A DNA stretch of 57,664 nt. Origin: a candidate division TA06 bacterium (GTDB lineage: Bacteria; Hydrothermota; DG-26; E44-bin18). The notes beneath the pieces are model-generated. The model was not told the DNA's origin and ran no database searches. It was given only the letters and a program-made list of their open reading frames with translations. The stretch covers positions 1 to 57,664 of the forward strand of contig SOJN01000123.1 of assembly GCA_004376575.1 (NCBI GenBank), written 5' to 3'. This document shows, piece by piece, positions 8,311-16,590 of this stretch (position 1 is the first letter of the stretch; each line of letters starts with the position of its first letter). Both the position numbers and the translations under genes were made by a program.

Positions 8311-9207
8311 TCAGTTGATCTTGAAACGTAAACTGTTTGCGTAGAGTTCGACTCCGATGAAAGCCACCGCATCTTGATTAGATTCCGTGCCGAACATATC
8401 AATTGCAACCGGCCCACACCCAAGAAGGTCAATTCGGGCCAGGGACACACTGTTATCGGCTGAAAGCCACTCTACGAACCCATCAACTTCGTAATCCTGT
8501 TCATCACCTGATTGAACCTTATAGAACCAGTCCAACCAATCTTGGGCGTCGGTAACAGGCAGAACAAGCTTTATGTTGCTCACATCGGTCCATTCGATTG
8601 GATCTGCCTCCGGAAACCGATCCGATGCAGCGTCATCTTCGGTCAAGGCTAGAGACCACTTAATTTCTTCCACTTGCCTGATCCTCTGTGATTGAAAATT
8701 GCCCATCTCGACACGAAAGGAAGATCGATTGATCCTCCTTTCCTGCGCAGGGCTCTTCGCGGAAATCTCTTCACCTGTTCCCTTTTGAAGGCGAACGCCG
8801 CTCGGATGAATCGATATTGATAAGAATGCAGCTTCAGTAGAGGATGCATCCAAGCGAGGAAATGTAATCTCACGGATATGAGCATCAAAAAACTGATTGA
8901 CGCCTAGGCTTTTGCCTTCTATGTCACAACTATGGACTTCACCACTACGGGTAACCAAACCGTTTTTGAGTGTCGCGGAAACCCATTGGAACAAGCTCAA
9001 TGGTGCGCCCATGCCTGCTTCCACATAGAAGTTCTCATATGATCGAGACACAGGTCGCTTCCTGAGGGAGTATGTGCGTAGACCACTTCGAACCGCTGTT
9101 TTTGTTCGTGGGGAGCCCCCACTAACCGATTTGACGAAGCCGTATGATCGCTCGTTATCAAGATGAAAAGCATATGGCCCTTCACGTCCAGCATCCCTTG
9201 GAGACAT
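8311..9207 (-). CDS. Phage tail tube-like protein (T4 gp19 family), orphan
   Basis: 298 aa, ATG preceded by a strong GGGAGG. The central region reads like the gp19-type 'phage tail protein' family found in contractile injection systems and related clusters: 'ENFYVEAGMGAPLSLFQWV', 'REITFPRLDASSTEAAFLSI'. The N-terminal part is atypical, and a second domain (~190-298, 'DWLDWFYKVQSGDEQDYEVD') resembles the same fold repeated. No sheath, baseplate or spike gene is nearby, so it is an orphan. It lies between 75-bp direct repeats and opposite in strand to the flanking rubrerythrin. Family call is by motif memory and moderately sure. Confidence 0.55.
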   Translation of the reverse strand: MSPRDAGREGPYAFHLDNERSYGFVKSVSGGSPRTKTAVRSGLRTYSLRKRPVSRSYENFYVEAGMGAPLSLFQWVSATLKNGLVTRSGEVHSCDIEGKSLGVNQFFDAHIREITFPRLDASSTEAAFLSISIHPSGVRLQKGTGEEISAKSPAQERRINRSSFRVEMGNFQSQRIRQVEEIKWSLALTEDDAASDRFPEADPIEWTDVSNIKLVLPVTDAQDWLDWFYKVQSGDEQDYEVDGFVEWLSADNSVSLARIDLLGCGPVAIDMFGTESNQDAVAFIGVELYANSLRFKIN

Positions 9208-9766
9208 TTTCCCTCCCCTTATATATGATCTTGAATAGCGTCTGAATGTGTCGGTGTAGAACTACCCGCACCATAAGATAAACAAGCTTTTCGGAAGAAG
9301 CCTAGAATTTTCCGCCTAACGCTGTTTATGCCGATCCGCATAACACCCCAAACACTGTGTCGATTGCCGTATAAGACCCCTCCGAAAGACGCATCGCTTC
9401 GGGCATAAGCAATGGAATTGCAGGCCGTTGCATCGAGGCGTTGTTCCTATTGGGATGTCTTACACGAATCAGCATAAACCCTCCATGATGAACTCAGAGC
9501 CCGTCAACGGGGCTGCGAACGCACGTGACGCGACTTGTGTCTACCCTAGTATACCTCATCCACTATATTTATATAGCATATATCCATGACCCTACGCAAC
9601 CCCCAAAAAAACCCCAAAGGAGTGCGATCCATGCATGTGGTGTCTAACTGGGGCTGGGGACGGTGTCACTTTAAGGCCATTTGCTCGGTGTCCTCCGAAT
9701 ACTCGAAGGATTTTCAACTTAACAGTTTGACATTTTGGGCCATAAGTTTATACCTGACCCCATGGT

Positions 9767-9817
9767 TCTGGCTACTGGTTGAATGCAGCAGAATTCCGTA
9801 TGGATGGGATGTACTAA
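9767..9817 (+). pseudogene. Relic of a rubrerythrin gene 3' end
   Basis: Translates as SGYWLNAAEFRMDGMY-stop, against SGYWLDVAEFRMDGMY-stop in the intact gene at 7615-8136. Sequence upstream of the first codon is unrelated. It is therefore a 3' fragment of a rubrerythrin copy, either a lost paralogue or a duplication made when the intervening segment was inserted. The differing codons (TTGAATGCA versus CTAGACGTA) favour a slightly diverged paralogue. Confidence 0.75.
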
Positions 9818-9861
9818 ACCATCTTAGATCTCAGATCTAAGAACGCAGATCTCGCATTCAG
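9787..9861 (+). repeat. 75-bp direct repeat, copy 2
   Basis: Second copy of 8106-8180 with one substitution; includes the palindrome at 9823-9841. Confidence 0.9.
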
Positions 9862-9931
9862 TGCCCTTGCATCCAGGGTAGAGGTGGGGTGGGATGCTTT
9901 TACAATTTGCCTTGATTCACCCTGAAGGGTG

Positions 9932-9976
9932 AACCATCTAAGATCTCAGATCTAGGATCGGAGATCTCGTATTCAG
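9932..9976 (+). repeat. Diverged third copy of the AGATCT palindromic element
   Basis: Matches the downstream half of the 75-bp repeat (AACCATCT..AGATCTCAGATCTA..GAGATCTCG..TTCAG) with several changes. It is preceded by a perfect hairpin TTCACCC-TGAA-GGGTGAA at 9916-9933. Confidence 0.65.
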
Positions 9977-10088
9977 TGGTTTTGTAGCGGCGAAGTGGGG
10001 AACCTACCTCAGCTTGCCTGACGAAGCTAGGGACAGCGGAGTCTGGAAGCCACGGAGGGCGAAGGAGGGTCCCCGCGCCCATCCCCCT

Positions 10089-10160
10089 GGGCAGGGAAAC
10101 CCTGCCCCTACACGAAAACAGAATTGTCATTGCGAGACTCGCGGAGCGAGTCGTGGCAAT
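10089..10160 (+). repeat. Two small hairpin repeats downstream of etfA
   Basis: A perfect hairpin GGGCAGGG-AAA-CCCTGCCC (10089-10107) and a second at 10129-10160 pairing ATTGC with GCAAT and GACTCGC with GCGAGTC. Both are intergenic palindrome types often seen dispersed in environmental genomes. They follow the etfA stop on its strand; neither has a T-tract expected of a terminator. Confidence 0.55.
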
Positions 10161-10195
10161 CTGGCACAAGCAGATCCTTCGGCTAACGCCTCAGG

Positions 10196-10241
10196 ACGAA
10201 ATATGCGTCACGCCCTCTCCGATAGCGTGGCTCTATTTCGT
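10196..10241 (+). repeat. ACGAAATA palindromic repeat, copy A
   Basis: 46 bp bounded by ACGAAATATGCG and CTCTATTTCGT, with an inner stem (TCACGC/GCGTGG). Related copies at 26599-26645 and, inverted, at 57239-57285. Upstream CGGCTAACGCC is shared with copy B. Confidence 0.65.
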
Positions 10242-10427
10242 TTCGTAATTTCGAAGGGGACGGGAAGTCGGAGAGCAGAGCCCGTCGAAGCTAACAAAAG
10301 CGAAGACGGGGAATTTCGCAGTTTCGGGTGTATAGGGGCCGGCGTAGTCGGGCAAAGCCCGTCGCGAAGTCCCACGTAGCTCTGCAGAGCGAAGTGGGGA
10401 AGCTCAACGAGGTTGAGCGTAGACGGG

Positions 10428-11408
10428 TCACCGGCATTGCTTTTCGAGCTCTTCCTTCAGCAGCGGCACCACTTCAAACAGATCTCCCACAATACCATAG
10501 TCCGCAACCTTGAATATTGGCGCTTCGGCATCTTTGTTTATTGCCACTATACATTTTGACGTACGCATACCCACCAGATGCTGGATAGCACCTGATATTC
10601 CGCACGCAACGTACAGATTCGGGTTCACAACCTTGCCGGTCTGACCCACCTGATCTGCGTGGTCTCTCCACTCTGCGTCGACTGCTGCCCTTGACGCACC
10701 GACAGAACCTCCCAGCAGCTTGGCCAATTCCTCCAGAATCTCAAACTTGGAGCCGTCCTTCAGACCTCTTCCACCAGAAACGATTATGTCTGCTTCCGCC
10801 ACATCTGGAAACTCTGTTTCAGGTTTGAGGAATTCCTTCACCCTTGCCCTGATAGTCGAAGCATCCACGGCCGCATGCACATTGGTCACTTCGGCGGTAG
10901 CGCTCTCGTCCTTCTCTGGGACGGGGAATATCTTTGGCCTTATGGTCGCAACGTAGGGCTTCTTGCCTGAAATCTTCACCTTCGACACTATCTTTCCCGC
11001 GTAGATGGGCCTGGTACCGACCAGACCATCATCATATGAGACATCTGTGCAGTCAGAGGCGATTGCCACTCCAAGCCTTGCTGCCACTCTTGGAGACAGA
11101 TCTTTGCCCCTGGAAGAGGCAGCAAAAAGAACCATCTCAGGCTTGGCTTCTTCTATCACCTTGCACACGGCTGCGCAGTGCCCTTCGGTAGAATAGACCC
11201 CAAGATGTGAGTTTTCGACCAGGTACACCTTGTGCGCGCCGTATGAGGCAAGGAGTTTGTCCAACCCTTGAAGTTTGTCGCCCACCAACACGGCACTCAC
11301 AGAACCAGAGGTCTTCTCAGCAAGTCTTTCGGCTACGCCCAGGACTTCGTAACTGGCGCTTCTCACCTTTCCATTAGAATGTTCAGCAACTACAAGCACA
11401 TCTCCCAT
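10428..11408 (-). CDS. etfA: Electron transfer flavoprotein subunit alpha
   Basis: 326 aa. Start taken at the ATG at 11408, nine bases after AAAGGAG; the frame is open to 11417. The N-terminal domain I has an ETF fold (MGDVLVVAEHSNGK) and the C-terminal FAD domain shows GQTGKVVNPNLYVACGISG and KDAEAPIFKVADYGIVGD. Forms a heterodimer with EtfB immediately upstream (18-bp gap) and shuttles electrons between flavin dehydrogenases. With NfnAB in the same co-oriented gene run and lactate-type oxidases elsewhere in the window, a bifurcating partner is possible but not shown. Confidence 0.95.
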   Translation of the reverse strand: MGDVLVVAEHSNGKVRSASYEVLGVAERLAEKTSGSVSAVLVGDKLQGLDKLLASYGAHKVYLVENSHLGVYSTEGHCAAVCKVIEEAKPEMVLFAASSRGKDLSPRVAARLGVAIASDCTDVSYDDGLVGTRPIYAGKIVSKVKISGKKPYVATIRPKIFPVPEKDESATAEVTNVHAAVDASTIRARVKEFLKPETEFPDVAEADIIVSGGRGLKDGSKFEILEELAKLLGGSVGASRAAVDAEWRDHADQVGQTGKVVNPNLYVACGISGAIQHLVGMRTSKCIVAINKDAEAPIFKVADYGIVGDLFEVVPLLKEELEKQCR

Positions 11409-11426
11409 GGTTTTCAACTCCTTTGT

Positions 11427-12218
11427 TCACAGCACCTTTGCTTCTTCCCTCAAGCACCGAACAAGCTCTTTCACTGCTTCGGCAAGTTCGCCATCGAGGA
11501 TTCTGCCAGCAGAACGCTTCGGTGGATAGGTAAGCTCAATCAGATGGGTCTTTGATCCGGCTTTCCCAACCTCATCCGAAGAAATGCCGAGGTCGGCGAT
11601 AGTCTTTGTCTCAACAGGCATCTTCTTTGCCTTCATCATTCCCCTCAGCGAAGCGTATCTGGGCTCGTTCAGCCCCTTTTGCGCTGTCACCACTGCCGGC
11701 AAGGAGGTCTCCACGACCTCTATGCCGCCTTCCACTTCTCTGTGCGCAACCGCCTTCTTGCAGTCACTGTCAATCTCCAGCTTCGTGACAACCGTCACCT
11801 GGGGTAGATCGAGATGCTCTGCCAGAGCTGGCCCAACCTGACCCGAGTCATCCTCAATTGCCTGCTTGCCACACAATATGAGATCGTAGTCGACCCCTCC
11901 AATAACCTTGGAAAGCACATATGCAATTACCATCGGATCCGAGCCTTCAAGCGCTTCATCCTTGACATGGATTGCCCTGTCAGCCCCCATGGCAAGACCA
12001 CCACGCAGAGCCTCCTCATATCTGCCAGGACCCACTGCAACCAGAGTGACCTCACCACCAGATTTCTCCTTGATTCTGAGCGCCTCTTCAATCGCGTACT
12101 CATCGTATGGATTGATCACATAGCTGATATCACCTCTGTCTATATCCTGCCCACCCTGTGCTATGCCCAGAGAAAGTTCAGTGTCAGGAACCTGTTTCAA
12201 ACACACTACTACGTTCAC
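11427..12218 (-). CDS. etfB: Electron transfer flavoprotein subunit beta
   Basis: 263 aa, GTG start with AAAGGAG nine bases upstream. N-terminus MNVVVCLKQVPDTE and the NPYDEYAIEEALR motif are characteristic of EtfB; DLILCGKQAIEDDSGQVGP marks the nucleotide-binding part. Pairs with EtfA. Its start overlaps the end of the DUF6504 gene by 35 bp. Confidence 0.95.
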   Translation of the reverse strand: MNVVVCLKQVPDTELSLGIAQGGQDIDRGDISYVINPYDEYAIEEALRIKEKSGGEVTLVAVGPGRYEEALRGGLAMGADRAIHVKDEALEGSDPMVIAYVLSKVIGGVDYDLILCGKQAIEDDSGQVGPALAEHLDLPQVTVVTKLEIDSDCKKAVAHREVEGGIEVVETSLPAVVTAQKGLNEPRYASLRGMMKAKKMPVETKTIADLGISSDEVGKAGSKTHLIELTYPPKRSAGRILDGELAEAVKELVRCLREEAKVL

Positions 12219-12510
12219 CGTTCTCTCCTTTCTGGAAAATCTTCAGGAGTACCCACCCGCCCTTCTTCCCTCTATCCCTGCAAATCTCGAAACTCTCACT
12301 CTCTGAGGAGACAACATAGAAGTTCCGGTGTCTCCGTGCCCTCCAAGCCTGTCTCCTGGGCGCCCGGCCGAGCGGAAACCCCCAATCCTGCCATACTCGT
12401 TCGACTTTATCCACACGGTAGGTCTTGCCACGCCAGATGAAAGAGGCAGGCATCCCGTCTTCCTCAGACGTCTTTACCACAATCTTCGTGCCCACAAATC
12501 TATCCGCCAC
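12184..12510 (-). CDS. DUF6504-like small protein
   Basis: 108 aa. The middle shows the DUF6504-like pattern FIWRGKTYRVDKVERVWQDW and RRHRNFYVV...SFEICRD. Function unknown. Overlaps etfB by 35 bp at its 3' end and lies 20 bp downstream of rnc, so it sits inside the run from the fatty-acid genes to etfBA. GTG start. Confidence 0.65.
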   Translation of the reverse strand: MADRFVGTKIVVKTSEEDGMPASFIWRGKTYRVDKVERVWQDWGFPLGRAPRRQAWRARRHRNFYVVSSESESFEICRDRGKKGGWVLLKIFQKGENGERSSVFETGS

Positions 12511-12529
12511 ACGATCTCCTTAGGATTTA

Positions 12530-13312
12530 TCAGTCTCCTTCTCTCTCTTTGGGCGTCTTCGCTGAACTCCGCTTGCCGGGCTCGTCTCCGCCAGAGGGCA
12601 CCATTTCGTTTCCCATTTTCAGCTTTCCAATAGCATTTCTGGCAGCACGTTGCTCTGCAATCTTCTTGCTCTTTCCGTGCCCGGTACCGGCAACCTCACC
12701 GTCAACCAGGGCCTCGACGGTGAAAGTCTTTCGGTGATCAGGCCCTTCTTCGTACACTACCCTGTATGTTGGATTACGTCTTCCCTTGCGGGTGGTCGCT
12801 TCCTGAAGCAGCGACTTGTAGTTTTTTTTCTTCGGAATGGACTTCTCTCTGCCAATCAGCGTATCATATATGAACTCCCTGGCCTCTTCCAATCCTTCTT
12901 CTAGATATATGGCAGCAATCAATGCTTCGTAAGCATCGCCGAGAATGGATGCTTTCCCTGCGCCTCCCGACTTTAGTTCTCCTTCTCCGAGCTGAAGGTA
13001 ACTGCCCAGATCTATCCCTCTTGCCGCCTCTGCCAGAGCCACCTCCCTAACAAGGTCTGACCGCCAATCCGTCATCTCGCCCTCTGAGGCACGGGCTTTC
13101 CTTTTGTACACGTATTCTCCGACCACCATATCCACGATTGAGTCTCCCAGAAACTCAAGTCTCTCGTTGGAAAGGCTAGAGTGCGAGCTATGAGTGAGGG
13201 CCATGTCCAGAAGAGAAGGATCCACAAAATAGATCGCCATCCGCTCCTGAAACTCCCTCAGGGAGTCAAGCCTCTCAGGAGTGACAACTTTCCGTTTCGA
13301 CTCCGGCTTCAT
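12530..13312 (-). CDS. rnc: Ribonuclease III
   Basis: 260 aa from the ATG at 13312, two bases past the fabF stop. The frame is open to 13435 but that part reads through fabF sequence. RNase III signature ERLEFLGDSIVDMVVGEYVY (residues ~60-80) includes the catalytic E/D pair, a second acidic site appears at LGDAYEALIAAIYLE, and a dsRNA-binding domain occupies ~180-250 (NYKSLLQEATTRK...KSKKIAEQRAARNAI). Cleaves double-stranded RNA in rRNA and mRNA processing. Placement after fabF-acpP is common in bacteria. Confidence 0.96.
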   Translation of the reverse strand: MKPESKRKVVTPERLDSLREFQERMAIYFVDPSLLDMALTHSSHSSLSNERLEFLGDSIVDMVVGEYVYKRKARASEGEMTDWRSDLVREVALAEAARGIDLGSYLQLGEGELKSGGAGKASILGDAYEALIAAIYLEEGLEEAREFIYDTLIGREKSIPKKKNYKSLLQEATTRKGRRNPTYRVVYEEGPDHRKTFTVEALVDGEVAGTGHGKSKKIAEQRAARNAIGKLKMGNEMVPSGGDEPGKRSSAKTPKEREGD

Positions 13313-13314
13313 AC

Positions 13315-14553
13315 TCAGTCTTCTATGGCTCTGAGGACTATGGAAACGTTGTGACCGCCGAACCCAAAGGAATTCGACATAGCGATACTGACCTTTGAGT
13401 TTCTCGCTTCCCTGGGCACATAATCCAGATCGCATTCAGGATCAGGGTTTTCATAGTTGATGGTGGGCGGTACAACTCCGGTTTCGATGGTCAATGCTGT
13501 GGCTATAAGCTCCACTGCACCCGCAGCGCCAAGAAGGTGACCAGTCATCGATTTGTTCGAACTGATCTGCAATTTGCGGGCGCTTTGATTGAACACGGAC
13601 TTGATTGCCGTAGTCTCAAACTTGTCGTTCAGCTGAGTCGATGTTCCATGGGCGTTTATGTAATCCACATCTTCAGGAGAGACTCCCGACTGTCGCACAG
13701 CCAGGGCCATGGCTCTTGCGGCACCTTCTCCTCCCGGAGCAGGGGCGGTTATGTGATATGCGTCACCACTCATGCCGAATCCAATAACTTCTGCATGTAT
13801 TTTGGCGTTCCTTCTTCTTGCCCTATCCAGCTCCTCTAGAACGAGAACACCTGCCCCTTCAGCCATGATGAACCCATCCCGCTCCTTATCAAAAGGTCTG
13901 GAGGCTTTTTCGGGTTCCTCATTTCTAGTGGAAAGCGCCTTCATCGCAGAGAAGCCGGCAAGAGACAGAGGTGTAACGGGCGCTTCTGATCCACCCGTTA
14001 TCATCGCATCAGCCATGTCAGAGGCGATGATTTCGCGGGCGAACCCTATTGCGTGAGCACCTGACGCACATGCCGAAACTGTAGAAAAGTTTGGCCCCTT
14101 GGCACCCAGCTTAATGGATATGAATCCGGAGGCCGTATCAATTATCATCATGGGAATGAAAAGAGGAGAAACCCGGCTGGGACCACCTTCGTACAACCTC
14201 TTATGCTGCTCCTCCCAGGTTCCCACCCCACCAATCCCACTCCCTATAAGCACTCCTATACGTTCAGAATTCGAGGACACGTCGATCCCGGAGTCCTCAA
14301 TAGCCTCCAGGGCGGCCTTGTATGCAAGCTGAGTAAACCTGTCGGTTCTGCGAACCTCTTTTCTATCCATGAAGGTTGCCGGTTCGAATTCTTTCACCTC
14401 TCCAGCTATGCGCACAGGGAAATCTGTCGGGTCAAATACAGCTATGCGATCAACACCGCTCTTCCCCTCCACAAGGGAATCCCAGAATTCTTTCACGTTG
14501 GAGCCGATAGGAGTCACTGCTCCAAATCCAGTTATTACAACTCTTCTTGCCAA
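13315..14553 (-). CDS. fabF: Beta-ketoacyl-ACP synthase II
   Basis: 412 aa, full length. Thiolase-fold condensing enzyme with active-site Cys in TVSACASGAHAIG (~162) and the two histidines in NAHGTSTQLND and SNKSMTGHLLGAAG. Elongates acyl chains by condensing malonyl-ACP with acyl-ACP. Follows acpP by 4 bp in the fab operon. Confidence 0.97.
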   Translation of the reverse strand: MARRVVITGFGAVTPIGSNVKEFWDSLVEGKSGVDRIAVFDPTDFPVRIAGEVKEFEPATFMDRKEVRRTDRFTQLAYKAALEAIEDSGIDVSSNSERIGVLIGSGIGGVGTWEEQHKRLYEGGPSRVSPLFIPMMIIDTASGFISIKLGAKGPNFSTVSACASGAHAIGFAREIIASDMADAMITGGSEAPVTPLSLAGFSAMKALSTRNEEPEKASRPFDKERDGFIMAEGAGVLVLEELDRARRRNAKIHAEVIGFGMSGDAYHITAPAPGGEGAARAMALAVRQSGVSPEDVDYINAHGTSTQLNDKFETTAIKSVFNQSARKLQISSNKSMTGHLLGAAGAVELIATALTIETGVVPPTINYENPDPECDLDYVPREARNSKVSIAMSNSFGFGGHNVSIVLRAIED

Positions 14554-14557
14554 GCCG

Positions 14558-14806
14558 CTACCCTTCTTTCTTCTCTCCCAATTTCTTCCCTATGTACTCG
14601 ACTGCCTTTCCAACTGTTACCAGTTTCTCCGCATCATCATCAGGAACTTCTACGCCGAACTTCTCCTCGAGAGCCATTATCAGCTCCACAGTATCGAGTG
14701 AATCAGCTCCAAGGTCATCAACGAAGCGTGCTTCTATGGTCACTTGAGCTGCATCGACTCCAAGCTGGTCAACAATTATCTTCCTGACCTCTTCTTCCAA
14801 CGACAT
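14558..14806 (-). CDS. acpP: Acyl carrier protein
   Basis: 82 aa from the ATG at 14806 (GAGGTGTGAGG upstream); the frame is open to 14929 but the longer N-terminus is not ACP-like. The phosphopantetheine attachment serine is in [10 protein letters not shown]. Carries acyl chains in type II fatty acid synthesis. A 100-bp space separates it from fabG. Confidence 0.96.
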   Translation of the reverse strand: MSLEEEVRKIIVDQLGVDAAQVTIEARFVDDLGADSLDTVELIMALEEKFGVEVPDDDAEKLVTVGKAVEYIGKKLGEKKEG

Positions 14807-14906
14807 CCTCACACCTCCACTTTTTACTGATTCATTCCCAGAGACTCCGGTGACGACACCCAAAACAAACCCACGACACAGTCGGTCGCCATCGCATCCA
14901 CTCCAC

Positions 14907-15647
14907 CTACATAGCCAGCCCCCCATCAACCCTTATTGTCTCGCCAGTAATGTAGGACGCTTGATCGGAAGCAAGGAAGAGGGCGGCCTCAGCCACATCC
15001 TTGCCGGTTCCCATCCTTCTTAGGGGTACCGACTGCAAGTACTTCTCTCTCACCTCGTCTCCAAGCAAACCGGTCATGCCCGTATCTATAAATCCCGGAG
15101 CGATTGCATTAACTGTTATGCCTCTGAAGGCAAGCTCCTTTGCAATCGACTTCGTGAAGGATATTATTCCGCCTTTGGAGGCTGCATAGTTTGACTGCCC
15201 GGCATTTCCAAAAATGCCAATCACAGAGGAGATGTTTATTATTCTACCACTTTTCTGTTTCAACATAACCCTGGAAATAGCCTTCGTGCAGTTGAATACA
15301 CCTTTCAAGTTCACGTCTATCACCGAGTCCCAATCCACCTCGCTCATCCGAATAATCAAATTATCCCTGGTTATGCCTGCGTTGTTAATTAGTATATCGA
15401 TACGCGAAAATCCGTCAAGAACATTCTCCACAGCAGTTTTCACTGTATCAAAGTCAGACACGTCGACCTGAAGGCCGAGAAATCTTCTGCCTTTTCCTTC
15501 TATCTCAGTCTTTAGAGATTCCATCTCGTCCGTCTCCACATCCCAAGCCGCCACGTCTGCTCCTTCCTGAGCAAACCTCAACGCTATCTCTCTGCCAATT
15601 CCCTTAGCAGCACCTGTCACTACAGAAACCTTCTCTTTTAGTCTCAC
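14907..15647 (-). CDS. fabG: 3-oxoacyl-ACP reductase
   Basis: 246 aa short-chain dehydrogenase. Cofactor motif [16 protein letters not shown], catalytic Ser/Tyr/Lys in INISSVIG...YAASKGG, and the C-terminal [16 protein letters not shown]-dependent reduction of 3-oxoacyl-ACP. GTG start overlapping the fabD stop by 4 bp. Confidence 0.96.
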   Translation of the reverse strand: MRLKEKVSVVTGAAKGIGREIALRFAQEGADVAAWDVETDEMESLKTEIEGKGRRFLGLQVDVSDFDTVKTAVENVLDGFSRIDILINNAGITRDNLIIRMSEVDWDSVIDVNLKGVFNCTKAISRVMLKQKSGRIINISSVIGIFGNAGQSNYAASKGGIISFTKSIAKELAFRGITVNAIAPGFIDTGMTGLLGDEVREKYLQSVPLRRMGTGKDVAEAALFLASDQASYITGETIRVDGGLAM

Positions 15648-16588
15648 CTGGGTATCTCCTGCTCCAGTGCCTTGACAGTCGATTCGAGACTCTTTGTATC
15701 AGCAACGCTATACATGGCAACTTTTGAGTCTGTCCTTTTCAGAAGGCCGAGCAAGACCTTTCCTGGCCCTACCTCCACAAAGCATTTGGCTCCAAATCCA
15801 AGCATCGTTTTGATTGAGTCAATCCACAGGACCGGACTGAGCATCTGCCTTCTGAGAGCATCGCCCACACCTTCTGAGTCCTTCACCATCTTGCCAGACC
15901 AGTTTGCAACCACAGGGGTTGTCGGGTCAGAGATCTTGGTCTTGAAAAGAACCTTGGACAATTTCAGTGCCGGATCTCGCATCAGCTCAGAGTGAAAAGC
16001 TCCGCTCACCTTAAGAGGCATGACCCTCTTGGCTCCCCGGGAATTGGCCAGCTCGGATGCAACCTTCACAGCCTCAGGTTCACCGGATATGACTACCTGA
16101 TGAGGAGAGTTGTAGTTGGCGACGGATACAATACCATGTGTGGATGCCTCCCTGCACAGTTGTTCCACCTGGTCGTAATCCATTCCTACGATTGCTGACA
16201 TGGTCCCTGGACTCTTCACACCCGACTGCCACATCAGCTCTCCTCTGAACCTGACCAAATGGAGGGCATCGTCCAGTTCAAGTGAGCCAGCAGAAACATT
16301 CGCCGAATACTCTCCCAGGCTGTGGCCAGCCACTATGTCCGGTCTGATTCCCATACTTTTCAGTAAAGCATCACCAACAACACTGTGCAGAAGTATGGCT
16401 ACCTGAGCGTTTTTTGTTTTGCGGAGCTCTTCTTCGGGACCCTCAAATGACAGCGAAGCTATGTCCATCCCCAGTATGTCGTTTGCCTTCTCGTAGGTTT
16501 CACGAACGGAGGGAAAGGATTCGTAGAAGGCCTTTGCCATCCCTGCTCCCTGTGACCCCTGTCCCGGAAAGATAAATGCAACTCTCAT
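15644..16588 (-). CDS. fabD: Malonyl-CoA:ACP transacylase
   Basis: 314 aa from the ATG at 16588, preceded by AGGTGG five bases upstream; an in-frame GTG at 16597 overlaps fabH. FIFPGQGSQ at the N-terminus, nucleophile GHSLGEYSA, and SGAFHSELM with the catalytic His. Loads malonate onto ACP. Confidence 0.96.
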   Translation of the reverse strand: MRVAFIFPGQGSQGAGMAKAFYESFPSVRETYEKANDILGMDIASLSFEGPEEELRKTKNAQVAILLHSVVGDALLKSMGIRPDIVAGHSLGEYSANVSAGSLELDDALHLVRFRGELMWQSGVKSPGTMSAIVGMDYDQVEQLCREASTHGIVSVANYNSPHQVVISGEPEAVKVASELANSRGAKRVMPLKVSGAFHSELMRDPALKLSKVLFKTKISDPTTPVVANWSGKMVKDSEGVGDALRRQMLSPVLWIDSIKTMLGFGAKCFVEVGPGKVLLGLLKRTDSKVAMYSVADTKSLESTVKALEQEIPR

Positions 16589-16590
16589 TT

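Larger units (their letters stand above)
9208..10427. other. 1.2-kb gene-free, repeat-rich region
   Basis: No convincing ORF. From left to right: AT-rich sequence upstream of the tail-like gene; a hairpin TTATGC-CGATCC-GCATAA near 9329-9346; a block (9650-9765) containing GGGGACGGTGTCAC and, in reverse complement, GGGGTCAGGTATAAAC, which look like remnants of transposase-associated repeats; the 9767-9817 rubrerythrin tail relic; and several small palindromes (9916-9933, 9932-9976, 10089-10107, 10129-10160, 10196-10241). Short frames here have no recognisable product. Confidence 0.65.

Noticed and set aside
9310-9360. Integron attC-like site (GCCTAAC plus hairpin) near the tail-like gene
   Set aside because: No matching GTTRRRY partner was found, and the flanking direct repeats contain coding sequence, unlike attC.
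9586-9840. 84-aa plus-strand ORF
   Set aside because: It runs through transposase-associated repeat sequence and the rubrerythrin relic in another frame; no domain is visible.
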